Both the position numbers and the translations under genes were made by a program. This document shows positions 8,685 through 18,084 of a stretch of 64,000 bases of DNA, piece by piece. The DNA lies in assembly GCF_002095475.1 (NCBI RefSeq), contig NZ_MLFR01000002.1, positions 186,001-250,000 on the forward strand. Reading direction: 5' to 3'. Origin of the DNA: Pantoea rwandensis. Lineage in GTDB: Bacteria; Pseudomonadota; Gammaproteobacteria; Enterobacterales; Enterobacteriaceae. Under the pieces are notes generated by a model. The model was not told where the DNA came from. It ran no database searches and saw only the letters and a list, made by a program, of their open reading frames with translations. Every line of letters begins with the position of its first letter. Positions within the stretch are counted from its first letter, which is position 1.

Positions 8685-9521
8685 TTAACGCGTTTCAAGT
8701 GGCATCTTCTGAGTCGGCGCTGGGAACGCTTCATCCAGCACTTTCAAGTCAGATAGTTGTAGCTCAATATGCAGCGCGGCGGCATTCTCACGTATATGTG
8801 CGGCTTCACCTGACTCAGGAATGGCAATCATGTTGCCATTACGAATCGCCCAAGCCAGCAATATTGTAGATGGACCCGTTTGGTATTTTGCTGCCAGTTG
8901 AGTGATCAACGGATGACGCAGCAGCGAAGCCCCCTCCCCGCCTAAAGGGGAGTAAGCCATCATCGGCATTTGGTGTTGCTGGCACCATGGAATGAGATCA
9001 AACTCTACGCCACGACTGGCGGGATTATAGAAAATCTGGTTAGTTGCACACTGATCGCCGTGCTCGATGGCAAACAAATCTTCCATGTCCTTAACATCAA
9101 AGTTCGAGACGCCCCAGGCTTTGATCTTTCCCTGTTGTTTTAGCTTTTCAAAACCCGGCACTACCTCCGTCAAGATGCTGCTAAAACGCCAGTGCAAGAG
9201 GTACAGGTCGAGGCATTCTGTGTTCAAGCGTTTTAGCGTGGCTTCACAGCTTCGCTCCATAAGCAGCCGGTTGGCATGGTACGGATAGATCTTTGAAACC
9301 AGATAAACTTTGTCTCGTACGCCATGCAGCGCTTTACCAATCAGCGTTTCTGAACGACCACTGCCGTACATTTCAGCCGTATCAATGAGCTGCATTCCGG
9401 CATCAATGCCCGCGCGTAATGCATTGATCTCCGAAGTCTCACTGTGACGTCCCTGTCCCAAATGCCAGCTTCCCATACCAATCGGCGCAATGTTGTGACC
9501 ATCAATAGTGACTGTTTTCAT
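8685..9521 (-). CDS. Aldo/keto reductase
   Basis: 278 residues from the ATG preceded by CGGAGGAAAACTCA; an in-frame extension of 12 codons upstream lies inside the previous gene. The AKR barrel motifs are complete: DTAEMYGSGRSE (catalytic Asp and Tyr), VSKIYP (Lys), LDLYLLHW (His), and GVSNFDVKDMEDL. The cofactor-binding end has AIPESGEAAHIRENA. The start overlaps the end of the transporter gene by 20 nt, so the two form one operon. It is NADPH-dependent by family rule. The natural carbonyl substrate is unknown; the PadR context points to detoxification of a reactive carbonyl or aromatic aldehyde. Confidence 0.87.
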   Translation of the reverse strand: MKTVTIDGHNIAPIGMGSWHLGQGRHSETSEINALRAGIDAGMQLIDTAEMYGSGRSETLIGKALHGVRDKVYLVSKIYPYHANRLLMERSCEATLKRLNTECLDLYLLHWRFSSILTEVVPGFEKLKQQGKIKAWGVSNFDVKDMEDLFAIEHGDQCATNQIFYNPASRGVEFDLIPWCQQHQMPMMAYSPLGGEGASLLRHPLITQLAAKYQTGPSTILLAWAIRNGNMIAIPESGEAAHIRENAAALHIELQLSDLKVLDEAFPAPTQKMPLETR

Positions 9522-10830
9522 TGAGTTTTCCTCCGTGCTGTTCAAAGCGATGTTCATCCAGTTTATTTTGACGACGCCCTAACCATTGGCTATTGAATAG
9601 CCAGGCCAGTGAAAGCGGTATTGCGAAACTTGCCAACAGGCTGCCGGTTAGCCCTGCTGCGCTCATCATTGCCCAACTCCAGGCGCCAACCTGATCACCG
9701 GCACGATAAACCGCCGTATCAATGACATTTTTAGCTTTGTATTTGTCTTCACGGTTCAGCACGGTGAAAAGCACCTCACGCGCGGGCCGTGCGAACGCAA
9801 AATTACTCACGCGGCGTAAAATAGAAAAGATAACCACTGACCATAACAATGGCCAGTAAGCCAGACTCGCGAAGCCCAGCACAGTGATAACGGGCAGCAA
9901 CGAAAGTACCCAGCGAGTACCATAGCGCGACATGACGCGGCTGGTAATGAACAGTTGAGTGAGCAGCGTTAGTACATTAACGATCAGGTCGGTCGTGGCA
10001 AAAAACGCGGTGCGGTCGCTATCTGTTTGAAATAAATGACGCACCAGGTCTGCCTGGCGGAAATAGATCAATGTTGAGGTAATGGAATAAAACAGCATAT
10101 AAAGACAGATGTTGAGTAGATAAGGCGAAGTAAAAATACGGGCTATACCTGAGAAAGTCCCTCCACCTAACGGCCGGTTTTGTTGCTCCTGAGCTTCACC
10201 TGGCTCAGCGAGATGCGTGAAACCGTTGAGACGATGCACGCACGCTACGGCGCACTCAAGCAGAAGTGCCGCCAGAACAAACAGGCCATAGGTATTGAGA
10301 TGCTGTGCTAACAGTGCCGTGGTGGCAGAACCAATAATGGCGCCGAGTGTTGCCCCTGCTGCCATCATGGCAAACAAGCGAGTCGCGCGTTCCCGCGAAA
10401 AAATATCCGATACCAGCGACCAGAATACTGAAACCACGTAAAGATTAAACACTGAGAGCCACACAAAGAATACGCGCCCCAACCACACCTGCTGTGAGGC
10501 AGCCAGCGTGAATTTTAAAACCGCAAAGATAAGCAGATGGCTAATAAAAAACCGATAGACCAGCGGGATAAAACGTTTACGCGGAAATTTACGAGAGAGT
10601 GCAGCAAAGGGAATATTCAGCGCCAAAATGGCCAGTAATGTTGCGGTGAATAGCCATTGCAGATTATGCAAGCCACCATCTATACCAAAGGTGTCACGAA
10701 TCGGTCTGAGAACGTAATACGCTGACAGCACGCAAAAAATGTAGGTCATGCACCAGATTAATGCCTGAACTTCCTCTGGCCTGACCGGGGTTAAACGTAA
10801 CCAGAATGGTACGCGATCTTCCTTCTTCAC
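9502..10830 (-). CDS. MFS-like transporter, AAA (ATP:ADP antiporter-like) subgroup
   Basis: About 442 residues with some 12 hydrophobic helices. The N-terminal pattern AYYVLRPIRDTFG is characteristic of transporters distantly related to the ATP/ADP antiporter family and found in free-living bacteria, where the substrate is unknown. I place the start at the GTG at 10830, which has AGGAG 5 nt before it. An ATG at 10851 lies only 7 nt from the operator and has AAGGA directly abutting it. The downstream aldo/keto reductase overlaps by 20 nt. A PadR-type inverted repeat sits 28 nt before the chosen start. Confidence 0.75.
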   Translation of the reverse strand: MKKEDRVPFWLRLTPVRPEEVQALIWCMTYIFCVLSAYYVLRPIRDTFGIDGGLHNLQWLFTATLLAILALNIPFAALSRKFPRKRFIPLVYRFFISHLLIFAVLKFTLAASQQVWLGRVFFVWLSVFNLYVVSVFWSLVSDIFSRERATRLFAMMAAGATLGAIIGSATTALLAQHLNTYGLFVLAALLLECAVACVHRLNGFTHLAEPGEAQEQQNRPLGGGTFSGIARIFTSPYLLNICLYMLFYSITSTLIYFRQADLVRHLFQTDSDRTAFFATTDLIVNVLTLLTQLFITSRVMSRYGTRWVLSLLPVITVLGFASLAYWPLLWSVVIFSILRRVSNFAFARPAREVLFTVLNREDKYKAKNVIDTAVYRAGDQVGAWSWAMMSAAGLTGSLLASFAIPLSLAWLFNSQWLGRRQNKLDEHRFEQHGGKLNENSHY

Positions 10831-10857
10831 ATTCACTCCTGAAATCAGCATTCCTTA

Positions 10858-10878
10858 ATACCTATTTAATCTAGGTAT
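10858..10878. promoter_or_regulatory. PadR-type operator, copy 2
   Basis: ATACCTAT, 5-nt spacer TTAAT, CTAGGTAT. It is identical in geometry to the copy at 7626-7646 with one arm mismatch, and is placed just before the transporter/aldo-keto reductase operon. Confidence 0.7.
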
Positions 10879-10999
10879 GTAGGTTTTGCCTGTCAACTGG
10901 ATGTGATCAACCTCACAAGCTTTAAGTTGTTGGAGAAGTGGTCAAAACCAACGAGGGCGAGGGATTCAAGAGAAGAAAGGAAGTTGTAAAACTCTGTTA

Positions 11000-11030
11000 A
11001 AAGCAGGCGACATTTGCTGCCGCCTGCTTT
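11000..11030 (-). terminator. Terminator after the PQQ dehydrogenase fragment
   Basis: 10-bp arms AAAGCAGGCG and CGCCTGCTTT around an 11-nt loop, with a T run on the minus strand. It sits directly after the stop at 11033. Confidence 0.75.
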
Positions 11031-11032
11031 AA

Positions 11033-11590
11033 TTAGGCTTTGTTAGGTAATGCGTATGCGATCACTTCATCGCCTTCAGGGGTCATCATTCCATGATGTC
11101 CACCAGCCATGATAATCAGGAACTGCTGACCATTGACTTCATAGGTCATTGGAGTTGCCTGGCCGCCAGCGGGTAATTCATCTTTCCACAGCGTTTTACC
11201 CGTCTTAACGTCAATCGCGCGCAGATAGTCATCCGTTGTTGCACCGACAAAGGCCAGGCCACTTTGAGTGGTCAAGACACCACCGTTGTTTGGCAATCCG
11301 ATTTGCAGTGGCAGCATAGAGTGAAGTACCCACGGCCCGTTGCGTTCCGCAGTACCCAGCGGACGATCCCACAACGTTTTGCCGGTAGCCAGATCAATAG
11401 CTTTAATCATGCCAAATGGCGGCTGCTTACAAATAACACCAATGTTAGACACCCAGCCAGTATTAACGTCCTGACCATAAGGCAGACCCGCCTGAGGACG
11501 GTTACGTCCTGGAGGTGGGGTTTTATAACGTGGATCACCCATCCAGAAGACGCCCATGGCATCATCAACCGCACGTGTGACCAGCTTCCC
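11033..11590 (-). pseudogene. C-terminal fragment of a membrane-bound PQQ dehydrogenase (glucose/quinate type)
   Basis: The minus strand encodes about 185 residues typical of the C-terminus of quinoprotein glucose/quinate/shikimate dehydrogenases: CKQPPFGMIKAIDLATGKTLW, then LGTAERNGPW, LPLQIGLPNNGGVLTTQSGLAFVGATTDDYLRAID, LPAGGQATPMTYEVNGQQ and the final GDEVIAYALPNK. The intact enzymes have near 800 residues with an N-terminal membrane anchor. Here the similarity stops near 11590, where the plus strand switches to an aldehyde dehydrogenase fragment. Its own terminator is retained. It is clearly a truncated remnant. Whether it came from a glucose or a quinate enzyme is undecided. Confidence 0.75.
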
Positions 11591-12155
11591 GCATATGGAA
11601 AGCGTGCTGGGATATATCCAAAAGGGTATTGAAGAAGGGGCGACATTCCTGGCTGGAGGCAAGCGCATAATCGAAGGTGAGTTCAGTAAAGGCGCTTATG
11701 TTGCTCCCACTTTATTCACCAATTGTACCAACGATATGACTATCGTTCGGGAGGAGATCTTTGGCCCGGTCATGAGCATTCTGACCTATGAAACAGAAGA
11801 TGAAGTCATCCGCCGAGCTAATGATAAAGAGTTTGGTTTGGTTGCAGGGATTTGCACTAAAGATCTCGCACGCGCGCATCGCACTATTCACCAGTTGGAA
11901 GCAGGTATTTGCGGGATCAACGGATGGGGTGAATCGCCTGCCGAAATGCCAGTCGGTGGATATAAACAATCGGGTGTGGGTGATGTGGTTAACGATCAAA
12001 AACCGGGTCGTGTTAACAAAAGTGAGCGCGTTATTTTCATTGCCTGCGGTATGTCGGTGTTCGATATCAGCTGGGGTTACGAACTGATGCAAACCGCCCG
12101 CGAGCGCGGCATTGGTCAGGAACTGAATCTGTGGGATAAGCCTAGTCAGGCTTGA
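11586..12155 (+). pseudogene. Chimera of betB (betaine aldehyde dehydrogenase) internal part and ornithine cyclodeaminase C-terminus
   Basis: From [12 protein letters not shown] (11586) to about [11 protein letters not shown] (11980) the product matches the C-terminal third of BetB-type betaine aldehyde dehydrogenases, including [37 protein letters not shown] and [16 protein letters not shown]. The catalytic Cys region lies upstream and is absent. The reading frame then changes family without a stop to [20 protein letters not shown], followed by [25 protein letters not shown]. That resembles the end of ornithine cyclodeaminase-like proteins. The fragment is open in frame back to an ATG inside the dehydrogenase remnant on the other strand, with no proper start. 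It is a recombination scar of three gene pieces. Confidence 0.68.
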
Positions 12156-12183
12156 TCAGATGGGCTGCCTGGTCAGCAGCCCG

Positions 12184-12208
12184 AACTGGCTTCTGGACAA
12201 AGCCAGTT
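12184..12208 (+). terminator. Hairpin after the chimeric fragment
   Basis: AACTGGCTT, 7-nt loop, AAGCCAGTT, then TATCC. It lies 29 nt after the stop at 12155 and is probably the original terminator of the cyclodeaminase-like gene. A second hairpin (GGGCTGC/GCAGCCC) lies just before it at 12162-12182. Confidence 0.5.
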
Positions 12209-12284
12209 TATCCTGTGTCGTGGTGATAAGGATTTTCCTGGACCATTTTCGCCCAGGCATTAATGTATATGGAATTTAAATTTA

Positions 12285-12347
12285 GCTCGCCCTGATTACT
12301 CCAGCGTTTAATCGTAATATTCAGTACGCTCCCATTTCAGGGCGAGC
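12285..12347. repeat. Long-range inverted repeat upstream of glutamate dehydrogenase
   Basis: GCTCGCCCTGA (12285-12295) and TCAGGGCGAGC (12337-12347) are perfect 11-bp complements 41 nt apart, followed by ACTTTTATTTATA. It falls in the 326-bp gap before the gene at 12482, which otherwise holds no coding sequence. It could be a terminator with a long loop, a leader structure or a rearrangement relic. Confidence 0.55.
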
Positions 12348-12481
12348 ACTTTTATTTATAAACGCCATCTATGTCCCTGCAACACCTGCTGAGATGAAAT
12401 CAATGCAGTCTATTTATTTCACTAATCCTTGGCGCTCAGCAGAATGTTATCCAATGTCATCTGCATACGGAAAATGAATAA

Positions 12482-13756
12482 ATGAGCAAACCACTTTCTT
12501 ACGTATCTGAAGATCCACATTCACCATGGGCGACCTATTTAGCTCAGGTTGATCGTGTCATGCCCTATTTGGGCGATCTCTCTCGCTGGGCCGATACTTT
12601 ACGCCACCCTAAGCGCGCGTTTATTGTTGATATCCCGCTTGAGATGGATGATGGCACGGTGCGCCACTTCGAAGGTTTTCGCGTACAACACAACCTGTCC
12701 CGTGGACCGGGCAAAGGTGGCATTCGTTATCATCCCGACGTCAACCTTGAAGAAGTTATGGCGCTGTCGGCCTGGATGACCGTTAAATGTGCTGTGATTA
12801 ACCTGCCGTTTGGCGGTGCTAAAGGCGGCATTCGTGTCGATCCTCGTGAACTCTCCATCAAAGAACTGGAACGCCTGACGCGTCGCTATACCAGTGAAAT
12901 TGGCAATATTATCGGGCCGCAGCGCGATATCCCGGCGCCTGATGTGGGTACAAATGCACAGGTCATGGCCTGGATCATGGATACGTGGTCGATGAATGCA
13001 GGTGCAACCAGTACTGGTGTGGTTACGGGAAAACCGGTTCATCTGGGTGGGTCCTTAGGACGCGTTACGGCCACGGGGCGTGGCGTTTTTGTTACCGGAC
13101 GCGCTGCGGCCAAGAACATCGGGCTTACGGTCGAACGCAGCCGAGTTGCCGTTCAGGGATTTGGTAACGTTGGCAGTGTGGCGGTAGGGTTGTTCCAGGA
13201 AGCTGGTGCACATATCGTTGCCGTGCAGGATCACAGCACCACGCTTTGGAATAATGAAGGCATTGATATTCCCGCTTTACAGAGCTGGCAGCAAAAGCAC
13301 GGTGCTATTGCCGGTTTCCCTGGCGCAAGAGTCATCTCTAGCGAAGACTTTTGGCTTAAGGATTTCGACATTCTGATCCCCGCGGCACTGGAAGGACAAA
13401 TCACTGCTGAGCGTGCACATAAACTCACCTGTAAATTAGTCCTTGAAGGCGCTAACGGCCCTACACTGCCGGAAGCTGACGATATTCTGCGCCAGCGTGG
13501 AGTGACCATAGTGCCAGATGTACTGTGCAACGCCGGTGGCGTAACAGTCAGTTATTTTGAGTGGGTACAGGATTTTTCCAGCTATTTCTGGGGGGAGGAT
13601 GAGATCAATTCTCGTCTGGATATGATTATGTCACAGGCATTTGAAGCCGTGTGGCAGAAAGCCGAATCATTAGGTGTGACACTACGTACAGCAGCCTATG
13701 CCGTTGGCTGCGAGCGCATTTTGATCGCGCGCAAAGAGCGTGGCATATATCCATAA
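12482..13756 (+). CDS. Glu/Leu/Phe/Val dehydrogenase family, probable glutamate dehydrogenase
   Basis: 424 residues, the length of the hexameric NAD-dependent glutamate dehydrogenases of the GudB/RocG type rather than the 447-residue NADP enzyme. The substrate domain has [15 protein letters not shown], Lys102 and the catalytic Lys114 in [14 protein letters not shown], and Asp154 in PAPDVGTN. The Rossmann domain has [13 protein letters not shown] near 225, and the later core has [15 protein letters not shown]. It converts glutamate to 2-oxoglutarate and ammonia, or the reverse. No clear ribosome site precedes the ATG. It stands alone between a rearrangement scar and an amino-acid-linked cluster and ends at a strong terminator. 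Confidence 0.88.
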   Translation: MSKPLSYVSEDPHSPWATYLAQVDRVMPYLGDLSRWADTLRHPKRAFIVDIPLEMDDGTVRHFEGFRVQHNLSRGPGKGGIRYHPDVNLEEVMALSAWMTVKCAVINLPFGGAKGGIRVDPRELSIKELERLTRRYTSEIGNIIGPQRDIPAPDVGTNAQVMAWIMDTWSMNAGATSTGVVTGKPVHLGGSLGRVTATGRGVFVTGRAAAKNIGLTVERSRVAVQGFGNVGSVAVGLFQEAGAHIVAVQDHSTTLWNNEGIDIPALQSWQQKHGAIAGFPGARVISSEDFWLKDFDILIPAALEGQITAERAHKLTCKLVLEGANGPTLPEADDILRQRGVTIVPDVLCNAGGVTVSYFEWVQDFSSYFWGEDEINSRLDMIMSQAFEAVWQKAESLGVTLRTAAYAVGCERILIARKERGIYP

Positions 13757-13783
13757 TTCTTAGATTAAAGTTTAATACTTTAT

Positions 13784-13804
13784 TATAGGGGCTTGGCCCC
13801 TATA
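13784..13804 (+). terminator. Rho-independent terminator of the glutamate dehydrogenase gene
   Basis: TATAGGGGC, loop TTG, GCCCCTATA, followed by an AT-rich ATATTTTTATTTA tract. The 240 nt after it, up to the minus-strand gene ending at 14045, hold nothing I recognise. Confidence 0.78.
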
Positions 13805-14044
13805 TATAGGATATTTTTATTTATTATCTTTAAAAGCAAAGCATTTAATATGAAATGCTGCGGACAGCAAATCATCATCAATCGATTCAACCCTTAGTAT
13901 CACCTTTAAATTACTAACTAATATAAATTTTAAACATAACATCCGCATACCGCAGCATATTTAAGAATGCCGTACTGCCAATCTAGAGAGAACAACTTCA
14001 AATGCTGAGCTATTCACAATGAACTATGTTTTATCGCTTCAGAT

Positions 14045-14893
14045 TCAATTAATAGTTGCAGGTTTGGAACGAATAACCAAAAGAATACCAATCAGTACAA
14101 CCAAGGTTGAAGTCATTTTGCGAACGTCTAATGACTCATTAAGGAAAAATGCACCCCCCAACATTGCCAGGCAAGGCACACTCAGTTGTAAAGTGCTCGC
14201 AGTGACAGAGTCGAGATTTGGTAACAATGAGTACCAAATTACATAAGCTGCAGCTGAGGCTGCTGCCCCTGATAATATTGACAGTGTCACTCCAACACTG
14301 TCCATGTGTAAATCTTCGCTAAAGAAAAATGAAATTCCAAGCGCCATTGGAACCGCTAGAATGAAATTCTGAGACGTTGTAAGCCCGGGATTCAATGTTT
14401 TTTTGCCAGCAATTGTATATGCAGCCCAGCAGATCCCAGAGAGAAGCATGAGTAATGCGCTGCTGACAGGTGGAGATTTCGAGCCTGGAAGAAGTAAAAT
14501 TAACAAACCGAGTAATGCCACAATAACGCCGATGATACGAGTCGTTCCCATACGTTCGCCGCATCTAACACCGTAAAGGACCATAGTTAGTTGGACAGAT
14601 CCGAATAGTATTAGAGCCCCTGCTCCCGCATCGAGCTTTACATAAGCTATTGAGAAAAAAACTGCATATCCCATAAGATACAAGCTGTTAAGCAGAGTGT
14701 TTTTGGTTATTTTAAATAGAACTGATTTGAACGTAAAGGGAAGCAAAATTAGAGCCCCGCTGATTAGGCGAAGATTGCTAAACGTTACAGCATCAATATG
14801 GCCCCCCTTTAACGCTATTTTGCACAGAAGTGAATTTGCGGCAAAGGCAACCATGACTGTCGGGATAGTCAGTACCAGAGAAAAATTCCTCAT
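14045..14893 (-). CDS. EamA/DMT-superfamily exporter
   Basis: 282 residues with ten hydrophobic segments in two EamA repeats: VMVAFAANSLLCKIALKGGHIDAVTFSNLR in the first and SGICWAAYTIAGKKTL in the second. A YVIWYSLLPNLDSVTASTLQLSVPCLAMLGG motif is typical of the RhaT/YdcZ-like metabolite exporters. GAGAGGACATTTAG precedes the ATG. Members export amino acids, purines or aromatic compounds. Its place next to a ThDP enzyme and an aminotransferase suggests that it exports or imports a product of that pathway, which is inference. Confidence 0.85.
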   Translation of the reverse strand: MRNFSLVLTIPTVMVAFAANSLLCKIALKGGHIDAVTFSNLRLISGALILLPFTFKSVLFKITKNTLLNSLYLMGYAVFFSIAYVKLDAGAGALILFGSVQLTMVLYGVRCGERMGTTRIIGVIVALLGLLILLLPGSKSPPVSSALLMLLSGICWAAYTIAGKKTLNPGLTTSQNFILAVPMALGISFFFSEDLHMDSVGVTLSILSGAAASAAAYVIWYSLLPNLDSVTASTLQLSVPCLAMLGGAFFLNESLDVRKMTSTLVVLIGILLVIRSKPATIN

Positions 14894-15036
14894 CTAAATG
14901 TCCTCTCCCGATGCCATTAACTTAAAACTTTCTGCATGACATCTTTGATTAATATGTTGTGAAACCACTAATTATTGATGAGTGTTGAGTAATAACCGGA
15001 TTTTACCCCGGTTGTACGCAAGATAGATGATAAAAG

Positions 15037-16635
15037 TTATACGGAAGCTGCAATGAGGAAGGGACCGTTATACTTCATTGCAGATTTAAAGATGTCTGAA
15101 AACTGGCTCGGGGTGCTGGCCACTGCAGCTTCAACCCCCATGCTGTTTGCCATACGCACCCAATCAATGACAGGCCCATTAATGTCAAAAACAGCTGAGG
15201 CTTGCGGCCCCTCTGTAGCTCCAACATTGATGAGTTCATCACGTAAAATTGCGTAGGTATTATTAGCATAGATGACAACTGTAACGTCCAGCTGCTCCTT
15301 GGCCATTGTCCAGAGAGACTGAATTGTATACATTGCGCTACCATCACCCTCCAGCACAATGACCTTTCTGTCGGGGCAAGCTACAGATGCCCCCACTGCC
15401 ATTGGAAGACCATGTCCAATGGCACCCCCTGTTGTTTGCAAATAGTCACTCGGTGCGGCACAGTCGAATATTGCAAAATGCCCCGCGCTAGCCGTAATGC
15501 TTTCATCGCAGATGATGGCGTTTACTGGCAAATTGTCTGCCACAATTCTGCCCACTTCAGCACTCGTCAGTGCATTCAGGCCAAGGCTGAACTTAGGAAG
15601 GCTATCCCGCACTAACGTTGGTGTCGGGGGAGCCCCAATGTAGTCAGCCAGTGCTATAAGTGCGGAAGTTCCATCTTCATGAGGGAATGAAAGTGTCATG
15701 ACACCGCATCCTGCTGGAGTCAACTCATTAGGCAGTCCGGGATAGGCGAAGAAAGCTACAGGAGGTTGAGTTCCAACAAGGACCATCATTTCAATTCCTT
15801 TAAGGAATTCTATTGCCGGTGTTGGCCGATAAGGTAATCGTTCCACTTTAACACGACCCGCCCCTTTTTGAATTTTAGGCGTGTACGTGTCACAAACCAG
15901 TCGGGCGCCTGTAAGCGACGCGATACGTCCTGCTGCTATAAGTCCTTCATCTTCCAATACATCGCCGCGCAACATAATAGCGACTTTTTTACTCTTAAGG
16001 ATTGCCGCAACTTGCGAAATCGCCTCATCACTTACCTGCGCACGAGGGGCTTCAGGTAGCTTCTGCGCAGGGCGTTCTGCAGCGTCCCAGGCAGCATCCG
16101 CAGGTAGTATTAAACTGGCAATCTGTCCGGGATGCGCCCTCGCCGCCTGAACGGCCAGCGCAGTATCTGCTGCTACACTACGAGCATCGCGTGTGGTACG
16201 GACCCAGTGAGAGACCGTCCGGGCAAAAGTCTCAACCTCCGAAGTCAGCGGCGCCTCAAAACGCCGGTGATGAGTAGCATGATCGCCAATGATATTAATC
16301 ACAGGTGACCCTGCCTTGCGGGCGTTATGCAAACACGCTAGCCCATTACCCATTCCCGGCCCTAGGTGCAGAAGCGTTGCGGCCGGTTTACCGGTCATGC
16401 GTGCATAGCCATCAGCCGCGCCGGTTACCACCCCTTCAAACAAACCGAGGATTGGCCGCATACCCTCCACGCGGTCCAGTGCACTGACAAAGTGCATTTC
16501 TGAAGTACCTGGGTTTGCGAAGCAGACTTCTACTCCTGTATTAACCAGCGTTCGCAGCAGCGACTCTGCACCGTTCATTTGTTTTTCATTTTTCATATCG
16601 TTTTCAATGCCGGTAGCGTTGTTTTTTGACGTCAT
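15037..16635 (-). CDS. Thiamine diphosphate-dependent decarboxylase/acetolactate synthase-like enzyme
   Basis: Up to 532 residues; a second start 13 codons later (ATGAAAAATG) is also possible, and neither has a good ribosome site. The three ThDP-enzyme domains are in order. The Pyr domain has NPGTSEMHF and the catalytic Glu near 67 in LFEGVVTGAADGYARM. The central domain has RLVCDTYTP. The PP domain has GGAIGHGLPMAVGASVA and the ThDP/Mg motif GDGSAMYTIQSLWTM...NN. It belongs to the acetolactate-synthase-like proteins that act as benzoylformate, sulfopyruvate or other 2-oxo acid decarboxylases or carboligases. The adjacent aminotransferase could supply its 2-oxo acid. It is not the biosynthetic IlvB family. 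Confidence 0.82.
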   Translation of the reverse strand: MTSKNNATGIENDMKNEKQMNGAESLLRTLVNTGVEVCFANPGTSEMHFVSALDRVEGMRPILGLFEGVVTGAADGYARMTGKPAATLLHLGPGMGNGLACLHNARKAGSPVINIIGDHATHHRRFEAPLTSEVETFARTVSHWVRTTRDARSVAADTALAVQAARAHPGQIASLILPADAAWDAAERPAQKLPEAPRAQVSDEAISQVAAILKSKKVAIMLRGDVLEDEGLIAAGRIASLTGARLVCDTYTPKIQKGAGRVKVERLPYRPTPAIEFLKGIEMMVLVGTQPPVAFFAYPGLPNELTPAGCGVMTLSFPHEDGTSALIALADYIGAPPTPTLVRDSLPKFSLGLNALTSAEVGRIVADNLPVNAIICDESITASAGHFAIFDCAAPSDYLQTTGGAIGHGLPMAVGASVACPDRKVIVLEGDGSAMYTIQSLWTMAKEQLDVTVVIYANNTYAILRDELINVGATEGPQASAVFDINGPVIDWVRMANSMGVEAAVASTPSQFSDIFKSAMKYNGPFLIAASV

Positions 16636-16691
16636 TTGATAGAACCAAAATTTTCGGTTAAGCAGACAGCACGTGTCATGCGGAGAACTGT

Positions 16692-17897
16692 TCAGTTATC
16701 TTGCGTAGTACCTGGAACTTCACTTCGTTGTGTTACGGCTAAAATAGCCTTAGCCACATAGCGCGCTGACTGCTCCGTAAGCCCTGCGATGTTAATCCGG
16801 CCTTCATCAGTGCCATAAATTGCGTATTCGGTTCTAAGCTGTTCCATCTGCTGCTGACTCAAAGGAAGGAGAGAAAACATTCCGCTATGCTGATGAATTC
16901 CTGCAAATCCGTTCAGACCAACCTCTAAAAGGGCTTGGGCCAGCGTGGTCCTTACAGACTGAATACGCTGACGCATCACATCGAGTTCAGCTAACCATTC
17001 AGTGGGAGAAGAGAACAATTCGGCCGCTATAGCTGCGCCATGTTCCGGCGGCATTGAATAAGTGCGGCGGGCACTTTGTTCAAACGTTTTTCTAATGAGA
17101 GGTAGGGAATGAGTTTCGGCAGTGACGACATAGGCGACGCCCACACGCTCGCAGTACAGTCCCATGTTTTTTGAGCAGGTGGCTGCAATCAAAACTGTTT
17201 CGAGTTTCTGAACCATTAACCGCAAGCCTGCAGCATCTGTGTCCATTCCCTCACCCAACCCATGATAGGCCATATCAATAATCGGGATTAATTGCTTGTT
17301 TAAGCAAAAATCAGCGATCTCTTCCCATTGACTGAATGAAGGGTCGATGCCTGCAGGGTTATGGCAGCAGCCCTGGATGAGAAGTACATCGCCTGGCACT
17401 GTATTGTTCAATCCAGAGAAAAGTGCGGCCAGGTCCAACCCTTGCACATTTGCTTTCCATGGATAAATATCAACTCTAAGCCCACCTGAAGCCATTAAAG
17501 GGCGGTGATTGACATACCCCGGGTCGGAAGTCCATACCGTAGCACACGGGTTCGCAGCAGCGACCAGCTCAGCAAGCATCCTCAACGCACCTGCACCACC
17601 GACTGATTGTGTTGCTACCAGCTCTTTTAGTCTCGGGTTGCCTGAACCGAGTAAAATTTTTGCCATGCCATCACAAAACGCTTTGTTACCGGCCATTGTC
17701 TTGTAAGTTTTTGGAGCAGCATTTTCTGCAAGTTTTCTTTCAGCCTGTTTCACCGCTTCCAGTACAGGTGTTAAGCCAGTTTCATCACGGTACATACCCA
17801 GGATTAGATCCAATTTTCCAGGACGATGATCAATAGCGAATCGTTCTGTTATATCCCACAGCGTATCCCTTGCAGCAGGGGGTAAAGATTTGAACAT
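16692..17897 (-). CDS. Aspartate/aromatic amino acid aminotransferase (AspC/TyrB class I)
   Basis: 401 residues from the ATG preceded by GAGGTGGTCAA; a 37-codon in-frame extension upstream is non-coding in character. Class I fold motifs are complete: the HNPAG turn (Asn near 180), Asp208 and Tyr211 in IPIIDMAYHGLGEG, the PLP lysine at 243 in ATCSKNMGLYCERVG, Arg251, and the C-terminal GRINIAGL. The GMYRDETG and MAGNKAFCDGMAKILLG segments match the tyrosine/aspartate aminotransferase subgroup. It lies 56 nt upstream of the ThDP enzyme, likely co-transcribed, and divergent from an Lrp-type regulator. Confidence 0.9.
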   Translation of the reverse strand: MFKSLPPAARDTLWDITERFAIDHRPGKLDLILGMYRDETGLTPVLEAVKQAERKLAENAAPKTYKTMAGNKAFCDGMAKILLGSGNPRLKELVATQSVGGAGALRMLAELVAAANPCATVWTSDPGYVNHRPLMASGGLRVDIYPWKANVQGLDLAALFSGLNNTVPGDVLLIQGCCHNPAGIDPSFSQWEEIADFCLNKQLIPIIDMAYHGLGEGMDTDAAGLRLMVQKLETVLIAATCSKNMGLYCERVGVAYVVTAETHSLPLIRKTFEQSARRTYSMPPEHGAAIAAELFSSPTEWLAELDVMRQRIQSVRTTLAQALLEVGLNGFAGIHQHSGMFSLLPLSQQQMEQLRTEYAIYGTDEGRINIAGLTEQSARYVAKAILAVTQRSEVPGTTQDN

Positions 17898-18084
17898 TTG
17901 ACCACCTCGATTTAAAACCTGGATGTAATACTTTGATGTTTCGATGCTCTGGCATTTCCACTTGGTTCTACTTACAAATGAAGAAAGCCAATAGTTAAAA
18001 TTTATCACTTAGCTCAGGGCATTAATTGCCATTTATGATAACTTTATCGTTCAAATGAGCAATTTTATGCCAGCATGAGGACGT

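Noticed and set aside
10830..10851. ATG at 10851 as start of the AAA-type transporter
   Set aside because: Its ribosome site would abut the codon and the operator; the GTG at 10830 with AGGAG at proper spacing is preferred, though the ATG cannot be excluded.
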